Shown here one piece after another: positions 27,550 to 36,373 of a DNA stretch of 64,000 nt. Position numbers and translations under genes: made by a program. Source of the DNA: Clostridia bacterium (GTDB lineage Bacteria; Bacillota_A; Clostridia; Oscillospirales; CAG-272). A model generated the notes under the pieces. It did not search any database. It saw nothing but the letters and a program-made list of their open reading frames with translations, and had not been told where the DNA came from. The stretch covers positions 1 to 64,000 of the forward strand of contig JAFTLD010000003.1 in the NCBI GenBank assembly GCA_017452945.1. Direction: 5' to 3'. The first letter of the stretch is position 1, and each line of letters begins with the position of its first letter.

Positions 27550-29022
27550 TCAGTCCTCCTTTTTTCTCAATGCAATGGCTGCAAACGCAAGCATCAGCAC
27601 CGATGCAGGCACCAGCACAGCTCCACAGCCCTCATTATCAATAGCCGGCTCGGAAACGAGGTCGTCAACAGACTCAGACGCGGGATCGGTTACGCTCTCG
27701 GCTTCGGTGGTCTGCTCGGGTGCAGCGGTCGTGCTCTCGGTGGTCTGCTCGGAATCCGCTTCGGTTTCGGGCTGCGTTTGAGTTTCGGGCTCTGTTTCGG
27801 GAACCGGCAGCACGGTCACCTCGAAAGAGGCTGTCATGCCATCGTAATTGACGGTAACGGTAGCAGTGCCTGCTTTGGAGAAGTCATAAGTAACCATGTC
27901 TTCTATAATCATCATTTCCATGCTGTCACCGCTTGCATAATTGATACTGATCACCAACGTGGTCATGTCAATGCGCTCACCCACGTAATAAGTGTCCTTG
28001 TACCCGTCCACGATAGAAATACCGTTGGTCTTGACACAGACCTCATCCGCAGTGTTAACGGTAAAGGAAATGGGCTCCAGTACCAGCGTACCGTCCACGG
28101 GCGTATACTTATCCTTATTACTGCCTGCCCAGTTACCCCAGTCGTCCTTATCCCATGTGAACCAGCGGAAACCGGGGAGGATGACGATCTCATATTGCTC
28201 TTCCTTGAGCGCGGCAAGGTATGCGGGGTCATCGATATGGAAGATCATGGTGTTGCCATAGAAATTGAAGCGTGCCACGTTCCCCTTTTTTACAAGGTCG
28301 GTTACAGTTTCACCGTTGATGGTGACAAGATCCCCCAGGGTCTTGCCGGGAATGGCAGAGGGGCACAGGTCGGTAGCGGAGATCGCCTTGAGGCTTGCGC
28401 TGTCCTTGCGCTCAAAATTGATGCGCAAAGCACCGTCAATCCCCGGCATGGGGCCGGTCTGCACAGCCGTAATGCCTGCCTCGGCATTGACAGGGAAATA
28501 TACGTCGTGATCCAGCGTCAGAGCAGAAAGCTCACCCGAGATACCCGAAGGGGAGCCTACGCACCAAACAAAACCTGCCTTGATCGTAATGGCAGTAAAA
28601 TCCGCGGGCTTGAGCACCGAATGATCATCCATGTGGAATCTCAGATTGAGGTACAAAGAGCCGTCCGGACCGCTTTCATAGGTATAGCAGGTACGCTTGA
28701 GCGGCAGATCGCCCAGCATTTCCTTAACCGCAGGAACAGTCATATTGTCATACGCTACACCGTCCTTGACAAACGAAACCAGAATCAGGTCTGTATTGTG
28801 CTCAAGAGCATTGTCCCAACCGTCCTTGGTAAGCCCCTGCGTACCTGCGGGTACACGGAAGCTGATCTGCCCGTAGGTCGTGCCTTCGGGTTGGAAAGGA
28901 TCTGTATAGCAGGGCTGCATTTCAATGGTTTCCTCGGCGGCAGCCGGAAGGACAGCCGTGGGAATCAGAGAACAAAGCAGCAGCGCTGCAAGCATCAGGC
29001 AAAAAAGTGTACGTTTTGTCAT
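27550..29022 (-). CDS. secreted surface protein with Ig-like domain and C-terminal anchor
   Basis: A 490-residue protein with a signal peptide (cleavage probably after AAA near residue 31), two beta-rich repeats that share a Gly-Phe-x-Trp motif (AGFVWCVG, PGFRWFTW), a bacterial Ig-like group-3 type domain at about 335-410 (VDGYKDTYYVGE..GTATVTV), a Pro/Thr/Glu linker (about 415-460) and a C-terminal EGCGAVLVP followed by one membrane helix and RKKED. The tail is a tripartite sorting-like signal with a Gly-Cys-Gly motif rather than LPxTG. The start at 29022 follows AAGGAGG. First gene of an operon with the GH-like lipoprotein, it may be an adhesin or glycan-binding partner. No enzyme motif was recognised. 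Confidence 0.75.
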   Translation of the reverse strand: MTKRTLFCLMLAALLLCSLIPTAVLPAAAEETIEMQPCYTDPFQPEGTTYGQISFRVPAGTQGLTKDGWDNALEHNTDLILVSFVKDGVAYDNMTVPAVKEMLGDLPLKRTCYTYESGPDGSLYLNLRFHMDDHSVLKPADFTAITIKAGFVWCVGSPSGISGELSALTLDHDVYFPVNAEAGITAVQTGPMPGIDGALRINFERKDSASLKAISATDLCPSAIPGKTLGDLVTINGETVTDLVKKGNVARFNFYGNTMIFHIDDPAYLAALKEEQYEIVILPGFRWFTWDKDDWGNWAGSNKDKYTPVDGTLVLEPISFTVNTADEVCVKTNGISIVDGYKDTYYVGERIDMTTLVISINYASGDSMEMMIIEDMVTYDFSKAGTATVTVNYDGMTASFEVTVLPVPETEPETQTQPETEADSEQTTESTTAAPEQTTEAESVTDPASESVDDLVSEPAIDNEGCGAVLVPASVLMLAFAAIALRKKED

Positions 29023-29059
29023 AATAACCTCCTTGTCAGTTATCATTGATATCACCATC

Positions 29060-29088
29060 ATTCTATCACAAGTTCACCAATGTGTCAA
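29060..29088 (-). promoter_or_regulatory. promoter of the surface-protein operon
   Basis: TTGACA (complement of 29083-29088), 17 bases, TAGAAT (complement of 29060-29065). It is divergent from the promoter at 29111. Confidence 0.82.
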
Positions 29089-29110
29089 GCGAAAGTTATG
29101 CGTATCACTC

Positions 29111-29139
29111 TTGCATCGGACATGACAATGTGCTATAAT
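29111..29139 (+). promoter_or_regulatory. promoter of the FliB-like gene
   Basis: TTGCAT at 29111-29116, 17 bases, TATAAT at 29134-29139. Confidence 0.8.
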
Positions 29140-29170
29140 AAAAGCAATGCTCTACCAAAGAGGAACAAAC

Positions 29171-30073
29171 ATGAAGCTTTACGCACCTGCTTATTATCAG
29201 GAATTCTCCTGTATTGCCGACCGCTGCCGACACTCCTGCTGCATTGGCTGGGAAATTGACGTGGACGAGGACTCCCTGTCCTTTTATGAGGACTTGGAGG
29301 GCGACTATGCAGATACGATACGACGCAGCATTGACCGCACGGACGTGCCGCACTTTTCCCTCAGCGCCCATGACCGCTGCCCGCATCTGGACAATCGCGG
29401 CCTTTGCCGCATTATTTCAAACTACGGCCACGAGGCCCTTTGCGACATTTGCCGCGAGCATCCGCGCTTTTACCACCAAACGCCGCACGGTATGGAGGTA
29501 GGCTTGGGGCTTTCGTGTGAGGCGGCCTGCCGCGTGGTGCTTGGCTCGGACGCGTTTGCGCAGATGGTCGAGATCGAAGACCTTGAAGGCGAGCCCGACA
29601 CCGAAGCCTTTGATGCAACGCCCTTGCGCGCACGCATATTCGCCTTGCTGCAGGATCCTGCGCTCCCCTATATTGCACGTCTTGCGCAGATCTCTGCCGA
29701 ATTTGGCGTATCGGCGGACAAATATTCCGACAACGCACGGTGCAAGATGCTTTGCGAGCTTGAATACTTAAACGAGCAACACCGCGCACTTTTCATGCTT
29801 TACAATACGGATGCAGAAGTCCTGCCCGCCAAAGAACACTTGCTTGCACGTGCCTTGGCCTACTTCGTCTACCGCCATTGCTCGGACACAACGGACGAGT
29901 CGGATTTTGCCGTTTCCCTGGGCCTTGCCTTATTCTTGGAGCGGCTGCTTGCATCCTTGATCGCTGCGGGGCATGATGCCCTTGATGCAGCGCGCATCAT
30001 TTCCGAAGAGATCGAATACTCAGAAGACAACACCGAAAGCATTCGATCCGTTTTTTACGAGGTATTCCAATGA
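29171..30073 (+). CDS. FliB-like cysteine-rich protein (flagellin lysine N-methylase family)
   Basis: A 300-residue protein whose N-terminal 120 residues match the FliB family: FSCIADRCRHSCCIGW (Cys14, 19, 23, 24), a DRCPHLDNRGLC segment, and LCDICREHPRFY, then LSCEAA. The cysteines probably bind a metal cluster. FliB in Salmonella methylates flagellin lysines, but many anaerobes carry homologues without flagella, and no flagellar gene is visible here, so the substrate is open. The start at 29171 follows AAGAGG. The stop overlaps the next gene, an MFS transporter, by four bases (ATGA). Confidence 0.8.
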   Translation: MKLYAPAYYQEFSCIADRCRHSCCIGWEIDVDEDSLSFYEDLEGDYADTIRRSIDRTDVPHFSLSAHDRCPHLDNRGLCRIISNYGHEALCDICREHPRFYHQTPHGMEVGLGLSCEAACRVVLGSDAFAQMVEIEDLEGEPDTEAFDATPLRARIFALLQDPALPYIARLAQISAEFGVSADKYSDNARCKMLCELEYLNEQHRALFMLYNTDAEVLPAKEHLLARALAYFVYRHCSDTTDESDFAVSLGLALFLERLLASLIAAGHDALDAARIISEEIEYSEDNTESIRSVFYEVFQ

Positions 30074-31326
30074 GCCCGAATTACAAACGCACAAAGCTTG
30101 CCTGCTACTCGGCATATTTCACCATGTCGTCCATCTTTATCCTGCCGCCGCTGCTGTTTGCCACGCTGCAGGATACCTACGGCATTTCCTATACGCTGCT
30201 TGGCACACTGGTGCTGACCAATTTCTGCACGCAAATGATCGTCGATCTGCTTTTTTCGCTTTTTGCCAAGAAATTCAACGCAGGACTTCTGGTACGCGTA
30301 ACACCCCTGATCACCTCGCTGGGACTTGTGATCTACGCGCTGGTTCCCACGTTTTTACCGCAATTCGCATACGTGGGCTTGCTTGTCGGTACGATCGTCT
30401 TTTCGATTGCATCGGGGCTCTCCGAAGTCATGCTCTCGCCCACCATTGCCGCGCTTCCCTCGGATAACCCGCAGCGTGACATGAGCATGCTGCACTCTCT
30501 TTATGCCTTCGGCATTTTGTTCGTCATCGTACTCAGCACCGTCTTTTTTGCCTTGTTCGGTGCGCAGAATTGGATGTATCTGACGCTGTTTTTCGCAGCA
30601 CTCCCGATCATTGCGGCCGTGATGTTCTTCCTCTCCCCCATGCCCGATCTGCAAAAGGGCGCAGAGCAGGAGCGCACCAAGCGCACGGGCAAACGCACGC
30701 TCGGCCTTGCCCTTTGCGTGGCCTGCATCTTTTTCGGCAGCTGTGCAGAGAACACCATGTCCAACTGGATCTCGGGCTATATGGAAAACGCGCTGCACAT
30801 CGACAAGGCCGTGGGAGACCTTGTGGGCATGGCCGCCTTTGCCGTGCTGCTGGGACTGACGCGCATCACCTACGCCAAATTCGGCAAAAACATCTTCCGC
30901 ATGCTCATAGTCGGCATGATCGGCGCAGCGGTCTGCTATTTGGTGGTTGCCTTTTCGGGGCATCCTATCCCCGCGCTGGTTGCCTGCGTGCTGACGGGTA
31001 TTTTCACCTCGATGCTGTGGCCGGGCGCTTTGATCATGATGGAGGAGAACGTCACCGGTGTCGGCGTGGCAGCCTACGCGCTCATGGCATCGGGCGGTGA
31101 CCTCGGCGCATCGGTTGCGCCGCAGCTGATGGGCATCGTAACCGACGCGGTCAGCCAAAGCGAGCTTGGCATACGCCTTGCCGCACAGCAAGGCCTCTCC
31201 CCCGAGCAGATCGGCCTGAAGGCGGGCATGCTTGTATGCTCCCTGTTCCCCATTCTGGGCATCGCCGTGCTGCTTTGCACCGTTCGCTTTTTCAAAAAGT
31301 GCAAAAAGAACGGTGAGGTGCTGTAA
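30070..31326 (+). CDS. MFS transporter
   Basis: A 418-residue integral membrane protein with about twelve hydrophobic helices and a charged central loop near residues 198-212 (QKGAEQERTKRTGKR) separating two six-helix halves, as in the major facilitator superfamily. The sequence GSCAENTMSNWISGYM near helix 7 resembles fucose/sugar-type MFS permeases. It is translationally coupled to the FliB-like gene. The substrate cannot be assigned. Confidence 0.85.
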   Translation: MSPNYKRTKLACYSAYFTMSSIFILPPLLFATLQDTYGISYTLLGTLVLTNFCTQMIVDLLFSLFAKKFNAGLLVRVTPLITSLGLVIYALVPTFLPQFAYVGLLVGTIVFSIASGLSEVMLSPTIAALPSDNPQRDMSMLHSLYAFGILFVIVLSTVFFALFGAQNWMYLTLFFAALPIIAAVMFFLSPMPDLQKGAEQERTKRTGKRTLGLALCVACIFFGSCAENTMSNWISGYMENALHIDKAVGDLVGMAAFAVLLGLTRITYAKFGKNIFRMLIVGMIGAAVCYLVVAFSGHPIPALVACVLTGIFTSMLWPGALIMMEENVTGVGVAAYALMASGGDLGASVAPQLMGIVTDAVSQSELGIRLAAQQGLSPEQIGLKAGMLVCSLFPILGIAVLLCTVRFFKKCKKNGEVL

Positions 31327-31423
31327 AATTCGCACATGATATGCAAAGGGAACGTTTCTGATAAAAAAGAATTCCGCAAATCAATTTCCCGTGCTCTGAT
31401 ATGATCTTCTTTTCCTGTTTTTC

Positions 31424-31452
31424 TTGCATTTTACAGGAAAATATGTTACAAT
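31424..31452 (+). promoter_or_regulatory. promoter of the membrane-anchored hydrolase gene
   Basis: TTGCAT at 31424-31429, 17 bases, TACAAT at 31447-31452. Confidence 0.78.
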
Positions 31453-31483
31453 GGTCACACAAATCCAATCATCGGAGGCTTTT

Positions 31484-32431
31484 ATGCAACCCAAAACCAA
31501 AAAAATCATCATTGCAATCACGGCTGCCGTGCTGGCTGTGATTGTACTGGGCGGCTCGATCGGACTATATTCCCTGGCCGTTTCGATCTATTCGGGCAGC
31601 TTTAATTACCGCTGCGAAACAAGCGAGGATGCAGCCTTTGACATTTCCGAATTCTCCTCTCTGGAGCGCACCCGACACACCTTTGCCACCAAGCAGGGAC
31701 ATACGTTGGTGGGTTATCTTTACACGCATACGGGCTCCTCTCCCAAGGGCGTGATCGTATTCGCGCACGGCATGGGTGCGGGCGGCCAGCGCGGTTACAT
31801 GGATATTTTTGATTATTTCTGCTCGCGCGGCTACTGCGTGTTCGCTTACGACGCCACCGCCAACGATGAAAGCGAGGGCGAGGAAATGGGCGGCCTGCCG
31901 CAGGGCTTTATCGATTTAGACTACGCCGTTTCTTACGCGCAAACGATCCCCGAGATCAAGGATCTGCCCTTTTTGCTCATGGGCTACAGCTGGGGCGGCC
32001 TTTCGGTGGTCAACGCGCTCAATTATCATCCCGAGGTAGAGGCGGTTGCTTCACTTGCGGGCTGGAACAAATCCATGAACATGATCGATCACCGCGGTTG
32101 TGAAATGGTCGGCCCCGTGGCCAAGCTGCTGCTCCCCTTTGCCTCGGCTTATGAATTCTTCTCCTACGGCTCCTACGCCTTTTCCACCGGCATGAAGGGC
32201 TTGGCAAACAGCGACTGTGACGTTTTTATCGTACACGGTGAGCAGGACGACACCATTCCGATCGCCTACGGCTACGATACCTACTATAAAAAATATGCCG
32301 ACGATCCCCGCTTCACCTTCAAAAAATACGCAGACCGCGATCACGACGTTATGCGCGGTACGGACGGCAAGCACGACATGGCGCTCATGGCCGAAATTGC
32401 CGATTTCTTTGACGCAGCGCTGGAGCAATAA
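31484..32431 (+). CDS. membrane-anchored alpha/beta hydrolase
   Basis: A 315-residue serine hydrolase with one N-terminal membrane segment (about 7-32, no lipobox) that would place the enzyme outside the cell. It has the oxyanion segment AHGMGAGGQRGY, the nucleophile elbow GYSWGG, and a C-terminal HGEQDDTIP plus DRDHDVM that provide the Asp and His. The closest general group is lysophospholipase/peptidase-like hydrolases; the substrate is unknown. The start at 31484 follows CGGAGG; the longer frame begins inside the promoter. Confidence 0.86.
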   Translation: MQPKTKKIIIAITAAVLAVIVLGGSIGLYSLAVSIYSGSFNYRCETSEDAAFDISEFSSLERTRHTFATKQGHTLVGYLYTHTGSSPKGVIVFAHGMGAGGQRGYMDIFDYFCSRGYCVFAYDATANDESEGEEMGGLPQGFIDLDYAVSYAQTIPEIKDLPFLLMGYSWGGLSVVNALNYHPEVEAVASLAGWNKSMNMIDHRGCEMVGPVAKLLLPFASAYEFFSYGSYAFSTGMKGLANSDCDVFIVHGEQDDTIPIAYGYDTYYKKYADDPRFTFKKYADRDHDVMRGTDGKHDMALMAEIADFFDAALEQ

Positions 32432-32470
32432 ATGCCGCTTTTACATAAAGTTCGAACATCCCTGCGAAAA

Positions 32471-32505
32471 GGGGCTGCCTTGTTTGAGGCAGCCCCATAT
32501 ATTTT
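32471..32505. terminator. bidirectional terminator between convergent genes
   Basis: GGGGCTGCC (32471-32479) pairs with GGCAGCCCC (32488-32496). The plus-strand tail is ATATATTTTT and the minus-strand tail TTTTCG. It separates the hydrolase gene from the LysR gene. Confidence 0.85.
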
Positions 32506-32509
32506 TCAG

Positions 32510-33400
32510 TCAGTTTGAAAACTCATGCACCTTGATGTACTCAATAAAGGTCTTCAGACTCTTGGACATCCATTTATTTTTATGGTAGATAAGTTGCTTC
32601 CATACGTCGATATTGAGATCGCACACGTCCAGATAGCAAAGCTTTCCCGACTCGATCAACGGCCTCGTGACAAAATCCGGCAGATAGGAGATCATGTCGT
32701 TTTCTACAAGCACCGAGGTAATAATATCCGTACGTCCGATCTCCAGCACGGGTGTGATCTCCAAGGATTTTTTTGCAAGCTCGCGGTCAAACACGCCTCG
32801 ATAGCCCTGCCCATACTCGGTCAGCACGAAAGGCTCGCCTATGATATCCCTGATCGAAAGCCCCTTGACACCCGCAAATTTCGAGGTCGATGCCGCCACA
32901 AAGTGCATGGGCAGCTTTTGCTCGTTGGCAATCATATAATCCTTATGATATATGCGGCGGTCCAGTGTAATGATCACATCCGCCTCGTTGTGGTCAAGCA
33001 TATACAGCATATTACCCGTATCTCCGGTTGTGAATCTGACCGAAATGCCGGGATACTTGCTGTGAAAATCCGAATAATGCATGGAGATCATCTCTTCACA
33101 TACCGAATCCGGTGTGACGATATGAATGCTCCCTCTGCATTCCTCCTCTTTGATCAGACTTTCCTTGAAGTCTTCGGTCAAAGAACGGATCTTGTGCGCG
33201 TAGGACACCAACTCAAGCCCCCGCTCGGTCAGCATGATGGTGTGGTTGATGCGCTCGAACAACAAACACCCCAGCTCATCCTCAAGCTGCTTGATCTGAA
33301 AAGAAATGGTGGATTGTGAATAATCCAGAGCCTCGGCTGCTTTGGTAAAGCTGCCAAGCTCGGCTACGTGAATAAAAGTGATCAGATTCCTGAGTTCCAT
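32510..33400 (-). CDS. LysR-family transcriptional regulator
   Basis: A 296-residue LysR-type regulator. The N-terminal winged helix-turn-helix (residues 1-60) contains HVAELGSFTKAAEALDYSQSTISFQIKQLEDELG, split here only for description: the recognition helix is SQSTISFQIKQLE. The rest is a periplasmic-binding-protein-like effector domain. The start at 33400 follows GGGAGG; a longer frame reaches 33448. It is transcribed divergently from a three-gene ABC importer, and the two promoters overlap, so it very likely regulates that importer and itself. Effector unknown. Confidence 0.92.
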   Translation of the reverse strand: MELRNLITFIHVAELGSFTKAAEALDYSQSTISFQIKQLEDELGCLLFERINHTIMLTERGLELVSYAHKIRSLTEDFKESLIKEEECRGSIHIVTPDSVCEEMISMHYSDFHSKYPGISVRFTTGDTGNMLYMLDHNEADVIITLDRRIYHKDYMIANEQKLPMHFVAASTSKFAGVKGLSIRDIIGEPFVLTEYGQGYRGVFDRELAKKSLEITPVLEIGRTDIITSVLVENDMISYLPDFVTRPLIESGKLCYLDVCDLNIDVWKQLIYHKNKWMSKSLKTFIEYIKVHEFSN

Positions 33401-33452
33401 GCAAGCCTCCCGTGCATCGATATTTTCGATGGTAATCATCAAAACCATTCGC

Positions 33453-33500
33453 TTGACTAATGATATGTAGTATTATATACTATAGGCACAGAAAAGTCAA
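33453..33500. promoter_or_regulatory. overlapping divergent promoters with palindromic operator
   Basis: Plus strand: TTGACT 33453-33458, 17 bases, TATACT 33476-33481 (ABC operon). Minus strand: TTGACT (complement of 33495-33500), 17 bases, TATAAT (complement of 33472-33477) for the LysR gene. The two -10 boxes overlap inside the palindrome TAGTATTATATACTA (33468-33482), a plausible LysR operator. RNA polymerase could occupy only one promoter at a time. Confidence 0.82.
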
Positions 33501-33540
33501 GCAGATATTTTGCTAATTCAAAAACACAAGGAGCTTCATC

Positions 33541-34512
33541 ATGAAAAAGACAGTATCTCTCATCTTAGCCCTCATTCTTTGTATAGGCACTTGCATCGTT
33601 ATCTCGTCCTGCGACACGACCAAGGACGACGGCAAATACAAGATTGGTATCGTACAGCTGGTAGAGCATCCCGCTCTTGACGCAGCAACCGAAGGCTTTA
33701 AGCAAGCAGTCATCGACGAGCTTGGCGCGGACAACGTAGAATTTGATTACCAGAACGCACAGAACGACGCCAACACCTGCTCGACCATCGTCAACCAGTT
33801 TGTTTCCAACAAGGTTGACCTGATCATGGCAAACGCAACTCCCGCGCTGCAGGCTGCGGCTGCTGCTACGGCAGAGATCCCGATCCTTGGCACGTCGGTT
33901 ACCGAATACGGTGTGGCTCTTGAGATCAAGAACTTCAACGGTACGGTAGGCGGCAACATCTCGGGCACCTCCGACCTCGCCCCCTTGGACAAGCAGGCAG
34001 CCATGATCACCGAATGGTTCCCCGAAGCACAGAGCGTGGGCTTGATCTACTGCTCCAAGGAAGCAAACAGCCAGTATCAGGTTGACGTTGTCAAGGCAGA
34101 GCTTGAAAGCAAGGGCCTGACCGCCACCCTCTACCCCTTCACCGATTCCAATGACCTGGCGCAGATCTGCACCACCGCTTCCGATAACTGCGACGTCATC
34201 TACGTTCCCACCGATAACACCGTAGCCGAAAACACCGGCATCATTGACAACATCTGCGCACCCAAGAAGGTTCCCGTCATTGCAGGCGAGGAAGGCATCT
34301 GCAAGGGCTGCGGCGTTGCAACCCTTTCGATCAGCTACTATGATCTGGGCTATGCAACCGGTAAGATGGCTGCCAAGATCCTGAAGGGAGAAGCAGATAT
34401 CTCCACCATGGCAATCGGTTATGCCGAAACGCAGACTCCCAAGTACAACAAGCAGATCTGCGAAGCCCTGGGCATTACGCCTCTGGAAGGCTACGTAGCA
34501 ATCGAAGACTAA
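33541..34512 (+). CDS. ABC transporter substrate-binding lipoprotein (TrpX-like)
   Basis: A 323-residue lipoprotein with signal peptide and lipobox VISSC (Cys24). The mature part is an ABC_sub_bind (PF04392) type I binding protein: KIGIVQLVEHPALDAATEGF, VSNKVDLIMANATPALQAA, TDNTVAENT and ISYYDLGYATGKMA are characteristic. Homologues in Firmicutes (TrpX) bind tryptophan or tyrosine. No T-box leader is present here; control appears to be by the divergent LysR regulator, so the ligand may differ. A hairpin separates it from the permease gene, consistent with higher expression of the binding protein. Confidence 0.9.
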   Translation: MKKTVSLILALILCIGTCIVISSCDTTKDDGKYKIGIVQLVEHPALDAATEGFKQAVIDELGADNVEFDYQNAQNDANTCSTIVNQFVSNKVDLIMANATPALQAAAAATAEIPILGTSVTEYGVALEIKNFNGTVGGNISGTSDLAPLDKQAAMITEWFPEAQSVGLIYCSKEANSQYQVDVVKAELESKGLTATLYPFTDSNDLAQICTTASDNCDVIYVPTDNTVAENTGIIDNICAPKKVPVIAGEEGICKGCGVATLSISYYDLGYATGKMAAKILKGEADISTMAIGYAETQTPKYNKQICEALGITPLEGYVAIED

Positions 34513-34524
34513 AAACCGAATCAA

Positions 34525-34564
34525 GGCAGATAGCCGGAGCGAAGAAATCTTCACTCCGGCTGCC
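34525..34564 (+). repeat. intercistronic hairpin in the ABC operon
   Basis: GGCAG-AT-AGCCGGAG pairs with CTCCGG-CTGCC around CGAAGAAATCTTCA. It follows the binding-protein stop codon and lacks a T run, so it more likely stabilises or processes the mRNA 3' end of the first cistron than terminates fully. Confidence 0.6.
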
Positions 34565-34600
34565 GCCTGTTTTGAATACTGACGATAAAGAGGTAAAATC

Positions 34601-35533
34601 ATGCAAATACTCGAACAACTGCTCGGTGCTTTGCCGGGTTCCGTATCACAAGGTCTGATATGGGCCATTATGGCGATCGGTGTTTATATTACGTACCGCA
34701 TTCTTGACGTGGCTGACCTGACCGTGGACGGATCGTTCGCCACGGGCGGTGCTGTCGCGGTCGTACTCATCCTGAACGGCTGCAATTTGTGGTTTGCAAT
34801 GCTTGCGGCATTTGCAGCAGGCTTGATTGCAGGTGCCGTGACAGGTCTTTTGCACACGTTTATGGGCATTCCCCCTATTCTGGCGGGCATTCTCACACAG
34901 CTCTCTCTTTACTCTATCAATCTCAAAATTATGGGAAAGGCAAACCAATCGGTCAACGTCAACCAAACCGATCTGCTGATCTCCTTGCGTTGGGTCAAGG
35001 ATTTTGCCTTCCATAACCCCATCATCACGGTGGGGCTTGTGCTGTTGGTTCTTGTCGGCTTGCTGTATTGGTTCTTCGGTACCGAAATGGGCAGCTCCAT
35101 CCGCGCTACGGGTATCAACCCCAACATGAGCCGTGCACAGGGCATCAACGTCAACTTCAACAAGGTGCTGGGCATCATGCTCTCCAACGGTTTGGTTGCG
35201 TTTTCGGGCGCGTTCTTGGCGCAGTACCAAGGCTTTGCGGACGTCAAGATGGGTCAGGGCGCCATCGTCATCGGCCTTGCAGCCGTCATCATTGGTGAAG
35301 CGCTGTTTGGCAAGATCTTCAAGAACTTTGCGCTGCGTCTTCTGGCAGTTGCATTCGGATCGATCATTTACTACATCGTCATCCAAACGGTGATCACGCT
35401 GGGCTTTGACGCGAACCTTCTCAAGCTGCTCTCTGCCGTGATCGTGGCCATCTTCCTTGCCATTCCGTATTGGAAAAGACAGTATACCCAATCGCACATG
35501 AGAAAATCCAAAGGGGGTAAGAAGCATGCTTGA
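34601..35533 (+). CDS. ABC transporter permease (TrpY-like)
   Basis: A 310-residue membrane protein of the branched-chain-type permease family (BPD_transp_2) with about eight to nine helices. Sequences such as YRILDVADLTVDGSFATGGA near residue 28 and the coupling-helix region RATGINPNMSRAQGI near 168 match the permeases that pair with PF04392 binding proteins. It overlaps the ATPase gene by eight bases. A basic C-terminus (MRKSKGGKKHA) faces the cytoplasm. Confidence 0.9.
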   Translation: MQILEQLLGALPGSVSQGLIWAIMAIGVYITYRILDVADLTVDGSFATGGAVAVVLILNGCNLWFAMLAAFAAGLIAGAVTGLLHTFMGIPPILAGILTQLSLYSINLKIMGKANQSVNVNQTDLLISLRWVKDFAFHNPIITVGLVLLVLVGLLYWFFGTEMGSSIRATGINPNMSRAQGINVNFNKVLGIMLSNGLVAFSGAFLAQYQGFADVKMGQGAIVIGLAAVIIGEALFGKIFKNFALRLLAVAFGSIIYYIVIQTVITLGFDANLLKLLSAVIVAIFLAIPYWKRQYTQSHMRKSKGGKKHA

Positions 35534-36320
35534 CATTGTAGGCGTAGAAAAAACGTTCAACCCCGGAACGGTCAATGAAAAAAAGGCACTTAACGGTCTG
35601 AACCTGCATCTTAACGAGGGGGACTTCGTTACGGTCATCGGCGGTAACGGTGCAGGAAAATCCACCATGCTGAATATGATCGCGGGCGTATACCCCGTCG
35701 ATTGCGGCAGCATTGTCATAGACGGCATCAACGTCACAAGACTCCCCGAGCATAAACGCGCCAAATATCTGGGACGCGTATTTCAGGATCCCATGACAGG
35801 CACGGCCGCTGATATGCAGATTGAAGAAAACCTTGCCCTTGCCGCACGCAGAGGCGCAAGAAGGACGCTGCGCGCCGGAATTACCTCCAAGGAGCGTAAG
35901 GACTACAAGGAGCTTTTGAAAATTCTCGATCTCGGATTGGAAGAAAGACTGACCGCCAAGGTCGGCTTGCTTTCGGGCGGACAGCGACAGGCGCTGACGC
36001 TGCTGATGGCCTCTATCAAAAAGCCCAAGCTGCTCTTGCTTGATGAGCATACCGCTGCGCTTGACCCCAAAACGGCCGCCAAGGTGCTGGAGATCTCGGA
36101 AAAGCTGATCAAGGAAAACCATCTGACCGCCATGATGGTCACGCACAACATGAAGGACGCCATTGCATACGGCAATCGCTTGATCATGATGCACGAGGGT
36201 CGTATCATTTACGACGTTTCGGGCGAGGAAAAAAAGGCGCTGACCGTAGATGCACTTATCCAGAAGTTCTCCCAAACCAGTGGACAGGAATTTGCAAACG
36301 ACCGCGCACTTTTGAATTAA
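35526..36320 (+). CDS. ABC transporter ATP-binding protein (TrpZ-like)
   Basis: A 264-residue ATPase with Walker A GGNGAGKST near residue 39, Q-loop FQDP, signature LSGGQRQAL near 149, Walker B LLLLDEHTAALD and the H-loop MVTHNM. It completes a three-gene importer with the preceding permease and lipoprotein. A terminator follows 14 bases after its stop. Confidence 0.93.
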   Translation: MLDIVGVEKTFNPGTVNEKKALNGLNLHLNEGDFVTVIGGNGAGKSTMLNMIAGVYPVDCGSIVIDGINVTRLPEHKRAKYLGRVFQDPMTGTAADMQIEENLALAARRGARRTLRAGITSKERKDYKELLKILDLGLEERLTAKVGLLSGGQRQALTLLMASIKKPKLLLLDEHTAALDPKTAAKVLEISEKLIKENHLTAMMVTHNMKDAIAYGNRLIMMHEGRIIYDVSGEEKKALTVDALIQKFSQTSGQEFANDRALLN

Positions 36321-36333
36321 ACACAACGCACAA

Positions 36334-36364
36334 GGGCTGCCATGTTCGGCAGCCCCCTTTTTTA
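36334..36364 (+). terminator. terminator of the ABC operon
   Basis: GGGCTGCC (36334-36341) pairs with GGCAGCCC (36348-36355), followed by CCTTTTTTAG. Confidence 0.9.
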
Positions 36365-36373
36365 GTATATGGA

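Noticed and set aside
27268..29049. 593-residue open frame on the plus strand
   Set aside because: Antisense to two secreted-protein genes that show signal peptides, linkers and proper ribosome sites.
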